A stretch of 64,000 nt of DNA from Rhea pennata (Eukaryota > Chordata > Aves > Rheiformes > Rheidae), in contig NC_084668.1 in NCBI RefSeq assembly GCF_028389875.1, positions 17,441,993-17,505,992 on the forward strand. Reading direction: 5' to 3'. Below the pieces are notes generated by a model. It saw only the letters and a program-made list of their open reading frames with translations, searched no databases and was not told the origin of the DNA. Shown here in pieces: positions 43,501 through 58,500 of this stretch. Position 1 is the stretch's first letter, and the number at the start of each line of letters is the position of its first letter. Both the position numbers and the translations under genes were made by a program.

Positions 43501-46500
43501 AATAAAGTCCTAAAGTTTCAAGTTTCCTTTCTAAGGAAAACAGGACACGTTGGAATTTCCAAGTGAGAACTCCTTCCCTCCCTTCCCCAGCTTGTCAGAG
43601 CATTAAGAAAAAGACCTCAGACTCTGAAATTCATTTCAGCATACTTTCTCTCATACTTTTGTAAAAGGGCACTGTGCAAATGACAGTTGGATGATAAAAG
43701 AATGGTCAAACATCCAGTTGGCTGTAAAGTGTTGGTGGTCTGCAGCCAGAACTTACATTAAAAGAATTACAGCCAGTTTGGTCAGCAAACTGTACATTTC
43801 TGCAGTGAGAGGCTATGAATTACAGTTTTAACTATAAGCTGCATTAACAAAGTACATCTTTCAATTAAAACTGGCATCAAATTACTACTCCTGGCAGCAG
43901 GCATCTTTTTACTGTTTTAGATGGTAAGAAGGCTGCTCACCGCAGGAACTTCCAGTTTGCTTGGCTGAGCAAAATGTAGGCAGCTTTCTGTAAAGAGCCG
44001 GAAGGCACCACTGCTCCCTGTACACACTGTTCCAAACTTCCTGGGATTCTGCAGCTACTCAACTAATTTAAGATTTTGTACAGCACTCATTAGAAGTAGC
44101 AGCTACATTTTCATCAGCTAAATTAAAGCTGTGAAGTCCTGGGTAAATGAGAACTTCTGATTAACAGGACACTGTTCAGGATTGATTTTTTTTATTATTT
44201 TTTATTATTTTTTTAAGACACGATCATGCCAGTTAGGATGGAGATGTTTTGCCAAAGATTCTTGCTGCTTTCTCTGTTGAATCATCAGATGCTGGATTAG
44301 TTTAATCTTCTCAGGAAGTTTACAGATAAATCCTTTTAATTGAGAATATTTTACTGTTGGCTTCCAGGCACTTCATTCAGGCTATATAAGCCAGACTACA
44401 GCCAAGAAACACAGCTATTTAAGTAGGTCTCTGTAAGAAGCATTTGCCACAAGTATTGCTAAACATCACTTCATCACTGGTTATTAGATAACTACTGGTT
44501 CTTTGATTACAGCCCCACTGTGAAACTTTCTATGACAAATACTAACGGTTTTACATTAAAGATTATTAGCATCTCCTTCAACAACTAATGGCTGATGCCC
44601 TTACTAACGGCATGGTAGCAAGCTGAAAAGAACAAAGTAACGTTCATGTCTAAGTCAAGCAACTGCAAATCAGAAGACGGCAGGATGTCTAGCCTTGGAC
44701 TCTTCCAGGCCGCTAATCGGGGAAGACCTCGGAGAGGCTGGGCACTCGAAGCTCCTGAAGCTCCTCCTGGGAGGGGATCAGAACCGTGCTGCCAACAGGC
44801 TGAGGTACATTTAAACACCATTCAACTCGTTCCTCTTGAGAGGCAGAGGGAGGTTCACCCAGGAATAGCTAAGAGCCTTTAAAGGTGCCTGAGCAACTAA
44901 GAGTATCTTAACAATACTTCATTACCATTCCCTTTCCCTTTCTGGAGCAGGAATTTTCTCTGTTATGCTTTGCTCTGCCAGATTATATGAAATCACTCAC
45001 ATGCTAGTCTTACACAAATGTTAAACAGTGCCTGAAGCTCACCGCACTGGTTTTGGAAAAGACAGAGTATATTTTGGATGGCTTTTTTCCCCCCTCCCCT
45101 CAACAGCTACCTTGCAATGAGGTCTGTCTCCCTCTCATCCCGCATCAGAGAGAGAGAGCACTTATTTTCCTGAGCAAGGCCAGTACATTAATCAGCAGTA
45201 AAATATCAATGCAAGCAAGAAATAATCCTTATGTTGTGACTAGAGCCATTAGCATCCTGTCTTCTGCTAGGAATGTAAAATTTCAAGGTCCATTTCACTA
45301 TATATATTTATACACACACACACACACATATATATATATAATATTAAAAACTCAAAGAATGAAAAAACTCATTTTTCATTCTAAAAGTTTGTCCTGGTAT
45401 TTGCTTCCACAACAGAGGGCAAGACAAGCTGACATAAGCAAAGCCAAATACAATCAAGCACATGCCAAAAAAGCATGAAATCCCAGCTGTCTTACAGACA
45501 TTTAGGAGCTGCACTAAGACGTACAGATCTATTTTCCCTCAAAAGCAACATACTGGAAGTTAAATAAGTTTCACCTTGTAGACTTAATTCTGTGGCTCGT
45601 TTAAGGTCATCATCCTCTTTTTGCTCTCGTGCCTCCTGATGGGAAGAGAACAAAACTTAGCTCATTGAGACACTTAACTGTTTAAAATTCTTGTGGTGCT
45701 CTTTTTCCATTGAAACTGTGCTGCTCTGGTTTCTACAACAAACCTGACATTGTAAATTAAAGGTTCCATGTGAAGGAATGTTTGCAACCAGCAAGAGTCC
45801 AATGTTCCAGTGCAACAGAACCTGGGACAAACCTTCATTAAGGCCCGTCAAAGCTCCTGAAGTTTGGTATGCAGCAGAGCAAGTCTCTAGCAAAACCGAA
45901 CACTTTCTCTGGATCATTAATTTGAAAAGCATCTGAATGAATTTGTAACCTTTTGCTAAGGAAAGCTGTCACTTACACACAAAGCTCCTCACACTTTGGT
46001 AAAATTTAGACTTTTTCTGCTCAAAGCTAACTGAGGACAGAGCCTTAAATCCTGACAGTTTTTATTATTTTTAAGCCATCTGAAAGTAGAGTCTATGGTT
46101 CAATGTAACGTGCAATTCACAAAGGCAGGATGCCAAAAGAAAAAATAAAGAGACACCGCTAAACAACAGGGAATTAAAAATATTAGTTTGAACAAATAGC
46201 AGAAAAACTTCAAGACTGCCAACAAACTGTTCTAATTTTCGGATAATATCATGTCCTGTTACTCCCACCACTCCCGAAAGCTCAGGGCTACAGCAAATCA
46301 GTCAATAATATTTAATGAGCTAGTGTTAATTCAGGGTTTGAATATGCCTGAACGCAAAACCCTCTAACTACACATTTCAAATCAAGATAACCATAGCTAC
46401 ATTTTCATGCCTGAATAACAGAAGATTTTCATTTCAGAACTGTACCAGAATAGCATATAAAGAGCAGTTTTACATTATTAGCACAGGGCCTTTTATTTCA

Positions 46501-49500
46501 CTATTTCTAAAGCACTTGGGAATCTTTGTTAAACTTTTCAGCATAGCTAAATCAAAGATACTTCTGGCATGTAACACACCAACTAGCAACCTCATTATGA
46601 GTAAAGGGAGAGGAAATCCAAAACCCAAGGAAACACTAGATCTCAAAGGGAAAAGTACGACAGTCTTAGTATTAATAGAAAGAGTAGATGATGGTGCCTG
46701 TTTAAAGAAAGACCTGGCTAAGTGTTTGCTTTATTGAGTTAAAACTTTCAGTCATCAGTTTCAAGTTTTGGAATTCAAATGGAATACAGATGGTGAGCAC
46801 ACTACCCAAGATCACAATTCTTTCCAAGTCCAATTTAAAGCACTATTTTTAGTCTAAATGATTTGTGATCCTTTTTCTAATTTAATTACGGGAAGAACCA
46901 TCATATCACTGCTCTGTTCCTTTACTCTTCACTAAGAGTAAAGAGTATTCTTGAGAATATACGCTGCAGGGCCTTCAGGCAAGAAGTTACAGGGCAATTA
47001 CAGATGGTTTTGTCAGTTCTAGATGACAGCTAGTAAGAGTTCAGTATATCATCATTTTTCTGTAACATTGTAGGCCTGTGTAAAAATGTGCAAGGAAAGC
47101 TGTAAGAAATCTGGAAGTTTGAGATATGGGTATGGTTTCCAAAGCACATACAAAATGCACCTAAATGTATCCCCCTTACTGTATACACACAGGGTAACTT
47201 TTCCTTCAGCCATCAGGTTTCCAGTGTCGGGGAAGACGACTCAGGGAAGCAAGCTTTCGTTCTTACTTGTTCTTGAAGGCTCTGAGCCAGTGCCTGCTGA
47301 AGTTCTTGTTCTTCTCTCTCTCTCTCCATATCATATTGCTGCAGCCAGTCAACCTCTCCCTGGGAGCCTTCCGGAGTTTTGTTTTCCTTATTCTCATCAA
47401 AATCTTTAGTTATCTCAGTGAAATTGGCAGGACCTGAGGAAGCAGAAAGTATAGTTATGCTTTTTTGGGTCCCTTGTTTGCTACCAGCTAAATCCTCTTT
47501 AAACCACCATCACTACTGCAGCACAGTGACATCTATTGACAGAAAGAGCTCACTGGCCATAAAAAATACCCAAGAATCAAAAGAAGAAAGTTCCCAAAGG
47601 GAGTTTTACAGCTATTTTAACAGGTGTAAGATGAATCATTTGATTAATCCTCAAATCTGTTTGTCTCTATGCATACACTGAAAAACAACCACCTTAACTA
47701 AAGGAAGATGTCACACACCACTAGACTCCTGCAGTCGTGTAGCTGACACTTGTCACAGCTGGAATTTCTCTAGAAGGAACTCTGGACTACAAAAATTAAA
47801 TTTGCCTTGCATATTACACTTCTGAGCACTAAAGATGAAACTACAATTAAAGCTAAATCATCTTTAAGAAAGAGGGAAGCACAAATCTCAAACAGTGTTT
47901 AGATTTGTCAACCTTTAGTTCAGTTAATAACACAATGTCATGAATAATATCTACAGATTTAAAAACGCAAGAAAGTTAAAAATTGTAGTCCACTTTCAAA
48001 GCAAACAATTTTTACAAGGTACTGGTATGAACATTCATCTTCCCCAGTGCAGGACACTTTCACTCCTCCATTTGTTACAGCTGAGAAAGTCAGGACCTGC
48101 TCCAACAGCTATCATGTACCAACATGAAACTTCCTAGTTTTGCCCTGTAGTAGAAAAGCAGACTTCAGCATCTGTTCCATTAGTTATTGGCAGGGATTAC
48201 ATAAGGCATCCGTGACCTCTTAAACATAAGACCACCAGAACTAGAACTGTAATCCATCAGTCTAATCCTCTTAAAATGAATGAAAAAACCCAGAAATTAT
48301 TATGTGACCTTTGAAGACTTTCAGTTTTTAGAATAAATGCTCCCTTTATTTGATGATCACACTTTTTGTCCTATTTAAATTAGCCAGGTCTTATCCTTCA
48401 ACCTTTTTTGAAAGTACCACTGATTATTTAGTGCTCACAAAAATACCTGATTACTAACAACAGCAAAAATAGCCTGAGTTAAATTCATTGTATTTAGAAT
48501 TATCTCGTTTGATATAGCAAAGCACTCTTTGCAATTAAAGCTTATTTTAAATAGAACATAGGATTGTGAACTCATGTGTTACTTTCATCTGCCATAAACT
48601 GGCAACTCAAAATACACAGATATATACTTCATCTGGTTCCCAAATCATATGCTTAGAATAGTACTGGCTTGCTTTTGGTCATACACAGGCAAAACACAGA
48701 AAGCTGAATGCAATGTTGAGTGTTAAACTAAACTCTTCATCAGAAAAAACAAAAACTACTGATAAACATACACTTTTTGCTCGTGTCACACTACAGTCTT
48801 CAAAGAATTACATTATACTTTTCAAAGAAAATGTAAAAATATTTATGTAGCAACACTCACACATCTTTCTTTTACACAACAATAAGTAATATCAGTGTAT
48901 ATATAGGAGCGTGCAAACAAGGATAACCACAGACCTACATTTCTTAAACACTCCCTTGCAACGTGAAGATTTTCAAGAGTTGTCCAATGAAACAAGTGTA
49001 ATTTTTGATAATAAAGATTTTTTGATACAGTTTAACTACTTAGCTCTTAGAGAAAAAGGAAAGCATATTGTTTGCCTCTATTCCAAGGCTAGTGGAACGA
49101 GAAATCTGGTTGAAAGCATGTAGCACGTATCAAATGACAAACATTTAAATTTTCTCAGTCAGCTAAAGAAAGAATCACAATTCCCCACACTGAGATCAGA
49201 GACTCCATGTAGTTAACTACGTTTCTGGGTCACAGGCCATAATTTGAAAGTGCAGGCTGAGTCTCTAAGGCTGAAGGGTCTACCAATACATAAAAAGTAT
49301 TATAAAAGATACAGACATGGAGCCAAATTCATCAGTAACTAGTGAAGAAAATAATTGTAGCCTTGTGAAGAAAATAATTGTATAGCCTTATCCACTGTAG
49401 ACCTCACCCTTACACACCAGCAACCTGAACACTCATGATGTTCAGGCTACAGCAGCTATAGAATTTAAAATACTATTATGCAGGATTAAGTTCTAAATAT

Positions 49501-52500
49501 TGCCAAATTTTAGTAATTTGAATTCTCTGGTCATCAAACCAGTGGAGGCGTGTGTTAAACAGGAGAGAGAAAAATGGAAATGACCTCTGAAGATGACCTT
49601 ACCTTTACCAGAGAGGTGACAGATATCATAAGAAAGTATGTTTTCACAGTTCAGTGAATTAGAAGATTCATACCCAGGGAAAGCGTAAGAAAACTCTGAG
49701 CAGCTCAGGCGGCTTCAGCAGTACATTTGCATCCAGTTTCTGCCATCACATATTACTACTAATCTGTTGTCATCAGTGACCTGCTTTAGATTGCTGTGTA
49801 CAGTTACTTCACCTTACCCGATTCTAATGCCGCTTTGGGTTTCTCCACCTCCATAGATTCCAGGTTTTCTGGCAATTCCTGAATTTCATCCTCTCCAAAA
49901 CCAGTGTCTGGGCTGCTTGTGGGCTTATCTTCATCATGGCTCAGAGACAGAGAAGCTTCCCTTTTGCTAATCTCTAGGACAGCTGCTAGCAGCTCATCTT
50001 CACTCATCCCATCAAAACCAGCATTTCCTAGCTCCGGTTTATCACACTCCATTTTACTTCTTTTTGAACCCTAGAGATGAATGGAGTTATGATTAAATGC
50101 TTGAATAAACACATATATAATGTAAACTTTGCATTTCTGTGGAAGGATTTTTTTTTTTTTTTGATTAACTCTAGAGAGCGAGAGTTTGGTTCTGTCAACA
50201 TTAAACAGATAGTTATGAGACTCAATGGAGATGCAATCTTTGTAGCTACATTTACCCCAAGGAATGATATTCAATTACAAACTACAACCAGTTTTTACAG
50301 GCCCTGTGGATTAATGTATACAAGACAACTCTTCCCCTCTCCTTCCTTTTCTTCAACATGTGTGCTTCACCTTCAAATTCTGATGAATCCTCAAGCCTTT
50401 GGCAACTCAGTGTTAAAATATCAAGGCACAAGCAATGAAATTGTAAGTTTAGTAACAAAGTAGGATGAAGCAACAATGTGGGAGTAATTCAGCTTGAATC
50501 CAGGGATGGAAGAACAAGAATTGAGGTTGGGCTAGTACAAGGAGGAATTAAAAACAAATTTTTCAAAACATGCTGCAGACTTGCCATAAGGAATCTGATG
50601 GGGGTGGGGGTGGGGGGGAAGGACAGTAAAAAAATCTCTGCAAATCACATAAGAAAGCAGCCAACTGAGGAAAGGGGGACTTATTTTTCCAAAGGAGAAT
50701 AGAATGACTTTAAAATGGAAAACTGGAAAAAGACTTCAGTCTTGATCTATGTTATTCCCATTTTACTTCTTTTCCTAAAGCAGATACTCATCAGTTACTA
50801 AACTATACTGATTTACAACTAATACAATCATCTTAATCAATCTGATAATAACTGCTAATCAGGAAGTTAATCTCCGTGTGTGTGTATGTGTGCATAAAAG
50901 CAATTATATTGCTTACAACATGCTTAGATTTATTTAATTTTTGCTTTTCTATATTATGCTAAAAGGGTTAAAAGAAAAAGTCTTAAGACCTAGATATATA
51001 TATTCTATTATTTCAAACTACATTTGGATGCAACTCAGAACTTAGTGAAAATGAACAAAAATACGTACTTTTACTGCTGCTTGTTACTCAAATACAGTAA
51101 GATTTTGATAAGCTGGACAAACCTTAAGTAGCAAACATTTTGCATTAACGCTGGCTTATCAAGTAAGATTAGCAAATGAATTAGCCAACTAAATAACTTA
51201 TTTCTAGTCATCATGCCCTCCAAGATTTAGAATTGACAGATTTTAAATTTCTCTTCCTGCATTTATTCACGCATTGTATAAAGAAAGCAGAGTATCTGCT
51301 TTTTAAGCTTTCTGATTTCTCTCTCTTCACCTGTAAAGGAAACTACTAACATCAAAACTGATTTAGCTCTTCAGCAAACTCCAGTTCCAGGCACTCTGCC
51401 AACAATTACCACCAATTCAGTGGCTGGACTTTAAAGGCTTGGCAACAGCAACTGTGCATTATTTGAATATGACTTTTCTATTATAAATTATTTGCATAGG
51501 TTTTAAAGTAGCTTAAGCTCTAACACAGGCTCTTTCAATAAGCATATTTTTAAAAGTACTTAAAATAATATTTTATCTGCAGAGGCAAAAGTCACAGAAA
51601 TCACAGTTCTGTGCACATTAGCTTAGTAATTGCTACTGCCCCTACAGAATCGTTTTGCAAGCAGTGCCACACACCGGATATACTGGCTGTACAAACCGAC
51701 TACCAGGTCCCTAATACAACTGCATAGACAGTTGCCATGAGAAGCACACCGATGCTACTGGTGCAGCAGCGGTATTGTCACTTCCAGAGACCATGACCAG
51801 GTCCTCACGGAGCACAGAGGATACGGTTAAGCAGACAGAGAGACAGGTCTGTGGTTGAGGAGTGGCCATGTCACATATGCGGACTCCTCATCACCACTAT
51901 CTCTTTCCCATAATAGCCTTGAAAGGCTGTAATTAATTTGCTAGACAAATTAATAGGCTTTATTCCCTAAACTTCCTCACACACTAACTTGAAGAAGAAT
52001 CCTTTGGAACAGTTTGTAATACTTCTCTATACAGAAAAGGGATTTCAAAAGGCAAGCTAGTTTACTTCTCCCACCTAGATAGAGCCAGCTATAGATATGT
52101 CACTTAGGAAAGTACTTTCCACTCTGTTCCTAAGACCTTCAGCAAAGAGTAGTCCACTTTCTCCCACTCTGTTATTCCATATGCTGAGGAAAAAAGAAGA
52201 GTTACTTCATGCAGCCTGCAGGCTATGCCTCTGTCTATAGAGTCCATAAAATTTGCCTTTTTCAAGCAGCCTTTAACTGTCACCCTTAGATCCTTTCTGA
52301 AGGGCCACCACTTTGCCAGCTGTTCCCATCCTGCCTTTACATAGTTGATTAGTCCTGCTAAGATTAGTACCCTGAGCCTGCCACTACTGAAATGCCCTCC
52401 TATTTTTAGGCAATTTCTCAGATTCAAGGTCATTCTTAACAGCAGTTTTCAGCTTCAACACACTTGCAGTTCTCCCCAGTTTTGGTTCTTACACAAATTT

Positions 52501-55500
52501 AAATAATCATACTCTCTATTTTTATCAACTACTGACTGGATCAGGATCCTCAGCCCCTTGGTTTGTTCTTCCCATCAGACTCGAAACTGTGGAGCACTAC
52601 CTCTCTGAGTACTGTTATCCAGCCAGCTTTATGCTTGTTCTTAGTGCTATCATCAAGACCACTTTTCTCTACTTGATTAAAATAGCCCATGAACATTGTA
52701 AAAAACTGTATAAAACTTGAGATATGGGACTCCTTGTCTATGCACCAGGCCTGCAGCTCTCTAATAGATGAAAATGGCACTGCAAAGCAAAATCCTTTAA
52801 GTTTCTTACTTGCCCTTTCAGCTTATTCTTTCCTAGACAATCCATCTACTTCCTAATACACTGCCCTGATCAAGGCCAAAAAAATCCAAAACAAAATAAA
52901 ACAAAACAAAACCACCGCACAACAAACTATACTTCATCATCATCAACACTCATCACAACAAAAAGCTCAAAGGCAAATTGAAGTTAACTGTGCCCTTACA
53001 CCAGGCAGTTGGATCTTCTCCAAAGAGGCTAGCTTCAGTTTCTAAAAGGTTTTTAAGACAATGTACTTGAAAGGGGGCACAACTTGGATGTGCAAGAAGT
53101 TATATCAATTACATATATTGGCCAAACCAGCTCACACTGGCTCTAATTTAATCAAGAACTTTGCTGCATAATTCTATTATTGACAGCCTTCTTCAGTCCG
53201 GAAGCATTGTTAGTGAAAAGTACCCAAAGGACTGACAAAGGCGCTAAGCAGCTGGTATACATAACCTAAGAACTTAAGTGCAGTTGCAACACAATTACCT
53301 CTGCTTCCAGTGGGAACCCAAGACAACTGTACAGAGGTCAATTAGCTGGCATGGCAAAGCACTCCCTTCCTGCATCACAGTGCTAATTAGGAGAAAAAAA
53401 TTATCTTACATCAGTTTTACAGTCTATGCTAGGGAAAGCACAGGCCAGATATGAGCACATATGAGATTTATGTATGCAAAAGGTTCTGTTTTTCCCCTTA
53501 CCTTTTCTGGCTCTTCTTGCAGTTGCTGCTGATCTCTGCTCTGTATGTTACACAACCTTTGACTGTGGGCAACAGAGCGTTTCAATGGCTCATCATCACT
53601 ATCAGAATCTATGTAGAGAGCTGCAGAGCTCTTTGACTTGAACGTGTATTTTCTGTGAATTAAAAACATGTCTATAAAACTTCACAGCATTGGGCAAATC
53701 TCTTTCAAAATAACATTTAAAGAATTGTTACACCCAGTATTCACATTGGAGGGCAGTACAGTTTTGGGAACAAAGTGCAACTGGTGACAATGTAAATTTA
53801 TTAACAGAGCATGCAGTGGTTTTAGAAGAGAGATCTTTTATTAGGTTGATTGACATAGCTTCCTCAAGCCTGAAATAGCAACTTATATCCTTAGAAGCTA
53901 TAGCCACATACTGACCCAACAGATCAATCAACTAGACTAGCCTACCTGCTGGTATTCCAGGTGTCCCTTTTTACTCTCACAAGGTTATTCATTTCAAGAT
54001 CTAGCAGAATCAAGTCCTCAAGCTATGATTCTGTACTTCTTTATTGCCTAACAAACCTGCATAATATTCACTTCATTGAGTCCACAGCAACATGTAACTC
54101 ACTACAAACTACTGGATTTCTTAAATTTATCAAGTTAGACATAGGATTTCCAAAATTATTAGTAGGACATAAACATTGCAAATTCACACTATTTTTGCAG
54201 TTTTCCAGTTTGGGCTCTTTCCAGTATGTACTTTTTACTTCTATAGGACAAAAGATAAGAGAGTCTGGGTCAGTAATTTCTGCCAAATTAAGAAATCTGG
54301 TCTATATGCAATGCAAAAATACCCAGCGTAATTATCACATTTTCCACTGTGTCAAAAACTGGCCTTTCAAATGGCCTATAAAAATAATGCCCTCTCATCT
54401 TTACAAATAAACTTAAGGAATTAACCACCTGTTCCCAGAACATCCATCAGGACTCCGTAAATAAGAACAGAAGAAACAGCTTGACTGCAGAATTAGAAAA
54501 CACTTTGCTTCTTTAGAAATGACTTGCAACTACGAATGTAAGCCAGCTTAAGATGGTTGTCACTGTCAAATCATCTGTACAAATTAAAATCAGTTCTTCT
54601 GACACTCATTTTCCCCTTGAAAAATGTAATCTTTGCTTACTTAAGTCTCCAAAGTTTTTCAAGAGAAATGTTAATGTGATCATGTCAACTAGGCAAACTA
54701 TGCCATTTATCTTTATTTCCACCATATCTCCTGCAATACCAATAAAAACTCAGATATGAGTAAAATAATTCATTACAATAGAAAAACTAAAAGGAGAAGA
54801 TAAAGAAGAATTAGAAAATAATTTTTAAAAATATCTTTAAAATTATCCCAAGAAACCCAAAACCATGGTTATTTCAGAGCTATAACTCACCTACAAGGTG
54901 TGGATGTGCTTACAGTACAGGAATTCACCATTTGGGAGGCTTTCAACGGACGAGAACTATTAAAAAAGCAAAGTATTAATTGCCAGTTATACTCTTCAGA
55001 AGAATAAGTGTTTACCCGTCTGCAGTGCATGCCAATCTATGGCCAAAGAAACAAGCAGAATACCATTACGTACTTAGACTCAGAGTAGTAACTCTATGAT
55101 GCTATAAATACACATCAGTCTTTCAAAAACGTATGTAATCTCTTCAATTTGATTCATTTCTTAGTGATGTACCTACCCTCAGGAGCAAGGTCACAAATTA
55201 AAGGCTTTGGGCTCCCATGTCAAGACAATTTATTCCTTCTTTCTTTCCCCCCCACCAACACTTGAGTTTCTGCTCCCAAACCACAGTCTCCTGCTGCTGT
55301 CTGGATTAGCTGGTTTTCAATTCTCTGTTTCTCCTCCCTCACCTAGATTCTTCTAAACTTCCTGCTCCACTGGATCCTCTCATTGGCTCCTTCAATTCCA
55401 TCACTATCTCTACACATATATCCACCAGATGGCTGCCAGTGCAGAAATACTTTCCAATCTTCCCCGCCATCAAAGAGCAGGACTGCTCTTCTCCAGCCTC

Positions 55501-58500
55501 ACCACCCTACTCCACTCTTTGGATAACCAGAATAGATTAAACAACTTAAAAAAAGCCATCAGAAATCTGTTTGAAGTGTATGCGAAGTACACTTACTTTT
55601 CTTCTAGTTAGCTTAACCTGTTTAAGTAGTACAGATTTCTATTGTTAAAGCAATCTATTAGAAAACATCCATGTAGATATCAAAGGCCACTAAACATTCA
55701 GCACATGTGCCACACTGCTGAACATAGTACCACATGTATCCTAACTCATTACAGTTACCATAGTTATGTTACGAGGCAGGGACCACAAGAGATCTGGGGG
55801 TTTCTTATTCCTTATTCTGCCATCAACTTCCTGTGTGACAACTGGCAAATTTTATCTCCCCGTTTCAGGACTAGCAGCTGTACAGAAGTAACCATCACAG
55901 GGAAAAGGAGAGAATATTTTCAGCAAGTTACATGCTCAGATACTACAATGGCACAGGAAAAACAATGAGAAAATGAATGATATGCATGCGGTGTAAGTTA
56001 GCAGAAAAAGGTAGGATCTTATGCCTCCTGAGTAGAGTTAAGCATATTGTGAAGTGAAGGTTAATCTAGATTTTGCACCAATATTAAAAAAAAAAAATAC
56101 TGACAGAAGTTTAAACAAAAAAGAAAACCCCTTCTTATTCATTTTCCCTTGCTTTATTCATTTTCCCTTGCTTTCCAAGGACAGTGAAGATTTCCACCTT
56201 ACTGACTATTATCCCTCAATAAGTTTTCCAAACATTTGTATAATGCTTCCTCCCAATGCAGATTCTCATGTTGGCATCATTACGAACTAACACAGCACAA
56301 CAAAAACATTAAATTGAACATCAAACTGTGATACTTTTGAAGCACTTCTTCTGGAGTAGGTCTGACCACTGCTTACTTCATGGCATACGTTCTTAACCCC
56401 AGGAATATGGCACAGATCAGCTGTGAGTCACACACTTACATTGCGGAATGGGCACTCCATCCCAGCGTCAGCGGCAACCTAGTGCCTTCTGTACAATGTG
56501 AAAGCAGGGTTAAGTATCTTGGAATAACCACCTGCTGCCCAACTTTATGATTAAGAGACAATGCTACATTGAAGCTGTATCTTTTCAGATGAAGAATCAG
56601 GACCCTGAAAGATATGAGAGGGGTACAAATAGCAACGTTAAGCTCAAGACAAGTCAGAAAAGAAAATGTACTGAAAATCCAAGTAGCTTTGTTCACAAAA
56701 TACATTCACTTGAATTTAAAGCAGATTGTTACTTAGAGGGAAAAAGCGTTATCTGTCGCTTGTCTGACAAGAGATACCTAATCACTCCTAGTCTATTGAC
56801 CAACCTTGTGCGAGGTGCTGTCCCCTGATCAGTCATGTTTTAGGGCATTCAGACTGCAGGTAACACAACTCAGTTGTGGTGGCTCCTGAATGTGAGGAGT
56901 ATAAGCATAGCATACTTTCATCGAGATCCTTTCGGGAGATAGCTGTGGTCAGTATAACTAAAACTGTCTAACAAGACTCAGTTTAGGCACATCATTTCAA
57001 CAATATGCAGATATCTTTCAATGGCAGTCGAGCTGGCTCTTGGAGTTCAAAAGGCTTTCTGCATTGATCTGCCTCACCATGGCCTTAGGTGAGCAGAAGC
57101 TCTCACCAAACTCATTATTTCTACTGTGCAGCGATAGAGGTAGGAAATAATCTGAATATTGTCATTATAGGCCAAAAAAAAAAAACACTATAATACACAC
57201 AGATATTTGAGATGAAGGGATCCCACAGCTGCCCAAAGCTGTGGAACTGTGCCCAGCACCAAATGTGTAGAGGGTTTATCTGTTACGATACTTCCTCTTT
57301 AAAAGAGCTTTTGATTTTATCAATTTGAAGAGCCTGAAAAGGCCTCCTTATATTGTGAACCTTTTCCCTTATGCTGTACTTTGTACTGTCTATTTAGATC
57401 ACACAGCTGTATCATCACTCGCATTGTGCTAATATCCAAAAACTTACAAGGGTTTTACTTTGCTATCACAGTGCATATGCTATTTAGGCAAAATACAAGC
57501 TATGCTTTACTAGAAAACCAAGTTATGGGTTCAACATGAGCATACATCAGACAAAGACATAAGCCAGAAAAATCATCCAACAGTCTCTTCTAGCTTTACA
57601 TCCCATGAAAAAATGATCTCTTCCTCCAAGTGCTTCTAGTCTAAGTAATGAACTAAACTCAGCCACAAAGTTAGGAAGTATTGAACAGGCCATTAAACCT
57701 CAAAATGCTTACTGAGACAGAGAGAACAGGCATCGGCACAGGAAGAATCGACTAAACAAAATCCTCCATACATTGTGGCAGTAATGTCTCCAATTCAATC
57801 CTGCCTATCAGGTCAACTGAGTATAGAATACTAAACCCCCAGAATATACTTACTGCCGCCACCTTCCTCTCCTCCTACCCCCAACTCCAAGAACAGGAGA
57901 AGGTGGGAAACAAAAGGCCTCCTTGAGTGACGACAAGGAGGATGGAAGATGTGTTGTAGAGGGTGCCCAAGGGGCAATGCGCAGAGCTTCTTTAGAGGGA
58001 AATGCAAAAGTAGCATGAGAAACCTGTACCTACAATGAATTAGGTCAGGAAAAGCAGCATGTGCCTCTCTCATATGCTGACCACCTCACCTGTCATCTTA
58101 CCCATAATCCCAGCCTTGCTCTCTGAAAAGGTTCTACCTGCACTTCCCTAACTTCTGTTTCTAAGTACAAGAGAGAAACAGAAGATGTCAGCTTTTACCT
58201 GGGAAGCCTATTGAACTTGTGCGTGACAACAGCAGACTTTCCATTGCATTTCTCACAGGAATATTCAATCTCCTCTGCCTAATTAAGAGACCATAAAAAT
58301 GATTAATGAAACAAAAAAACACACCAAACATCTAAAGAGAAAGTACATCACTTTTGGCTGTCATAGAAACTTTGTAAGACGAAGTTACACTTAAAGTTAT
58401 AATAATCTTCAAAACAACCTAACAAAAGGACACCTGATAGGAGGACAAGTGGCAAAGCTTACAACTGGATAACATCCATGGTAACAGGTAGAATGAGATT

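Noticed and set aside
47290-47350. CT/GA microsatellite in a USP37 intron
   Set aside because: It is coding: the minus strand encodes the acidic EREREE run leading into UIM2.
48180-48250. Possible second CR1/L3 scrap (cataagaccaccagaactag and following)
   Set aside because: Too short and too diverged to separate from chance.
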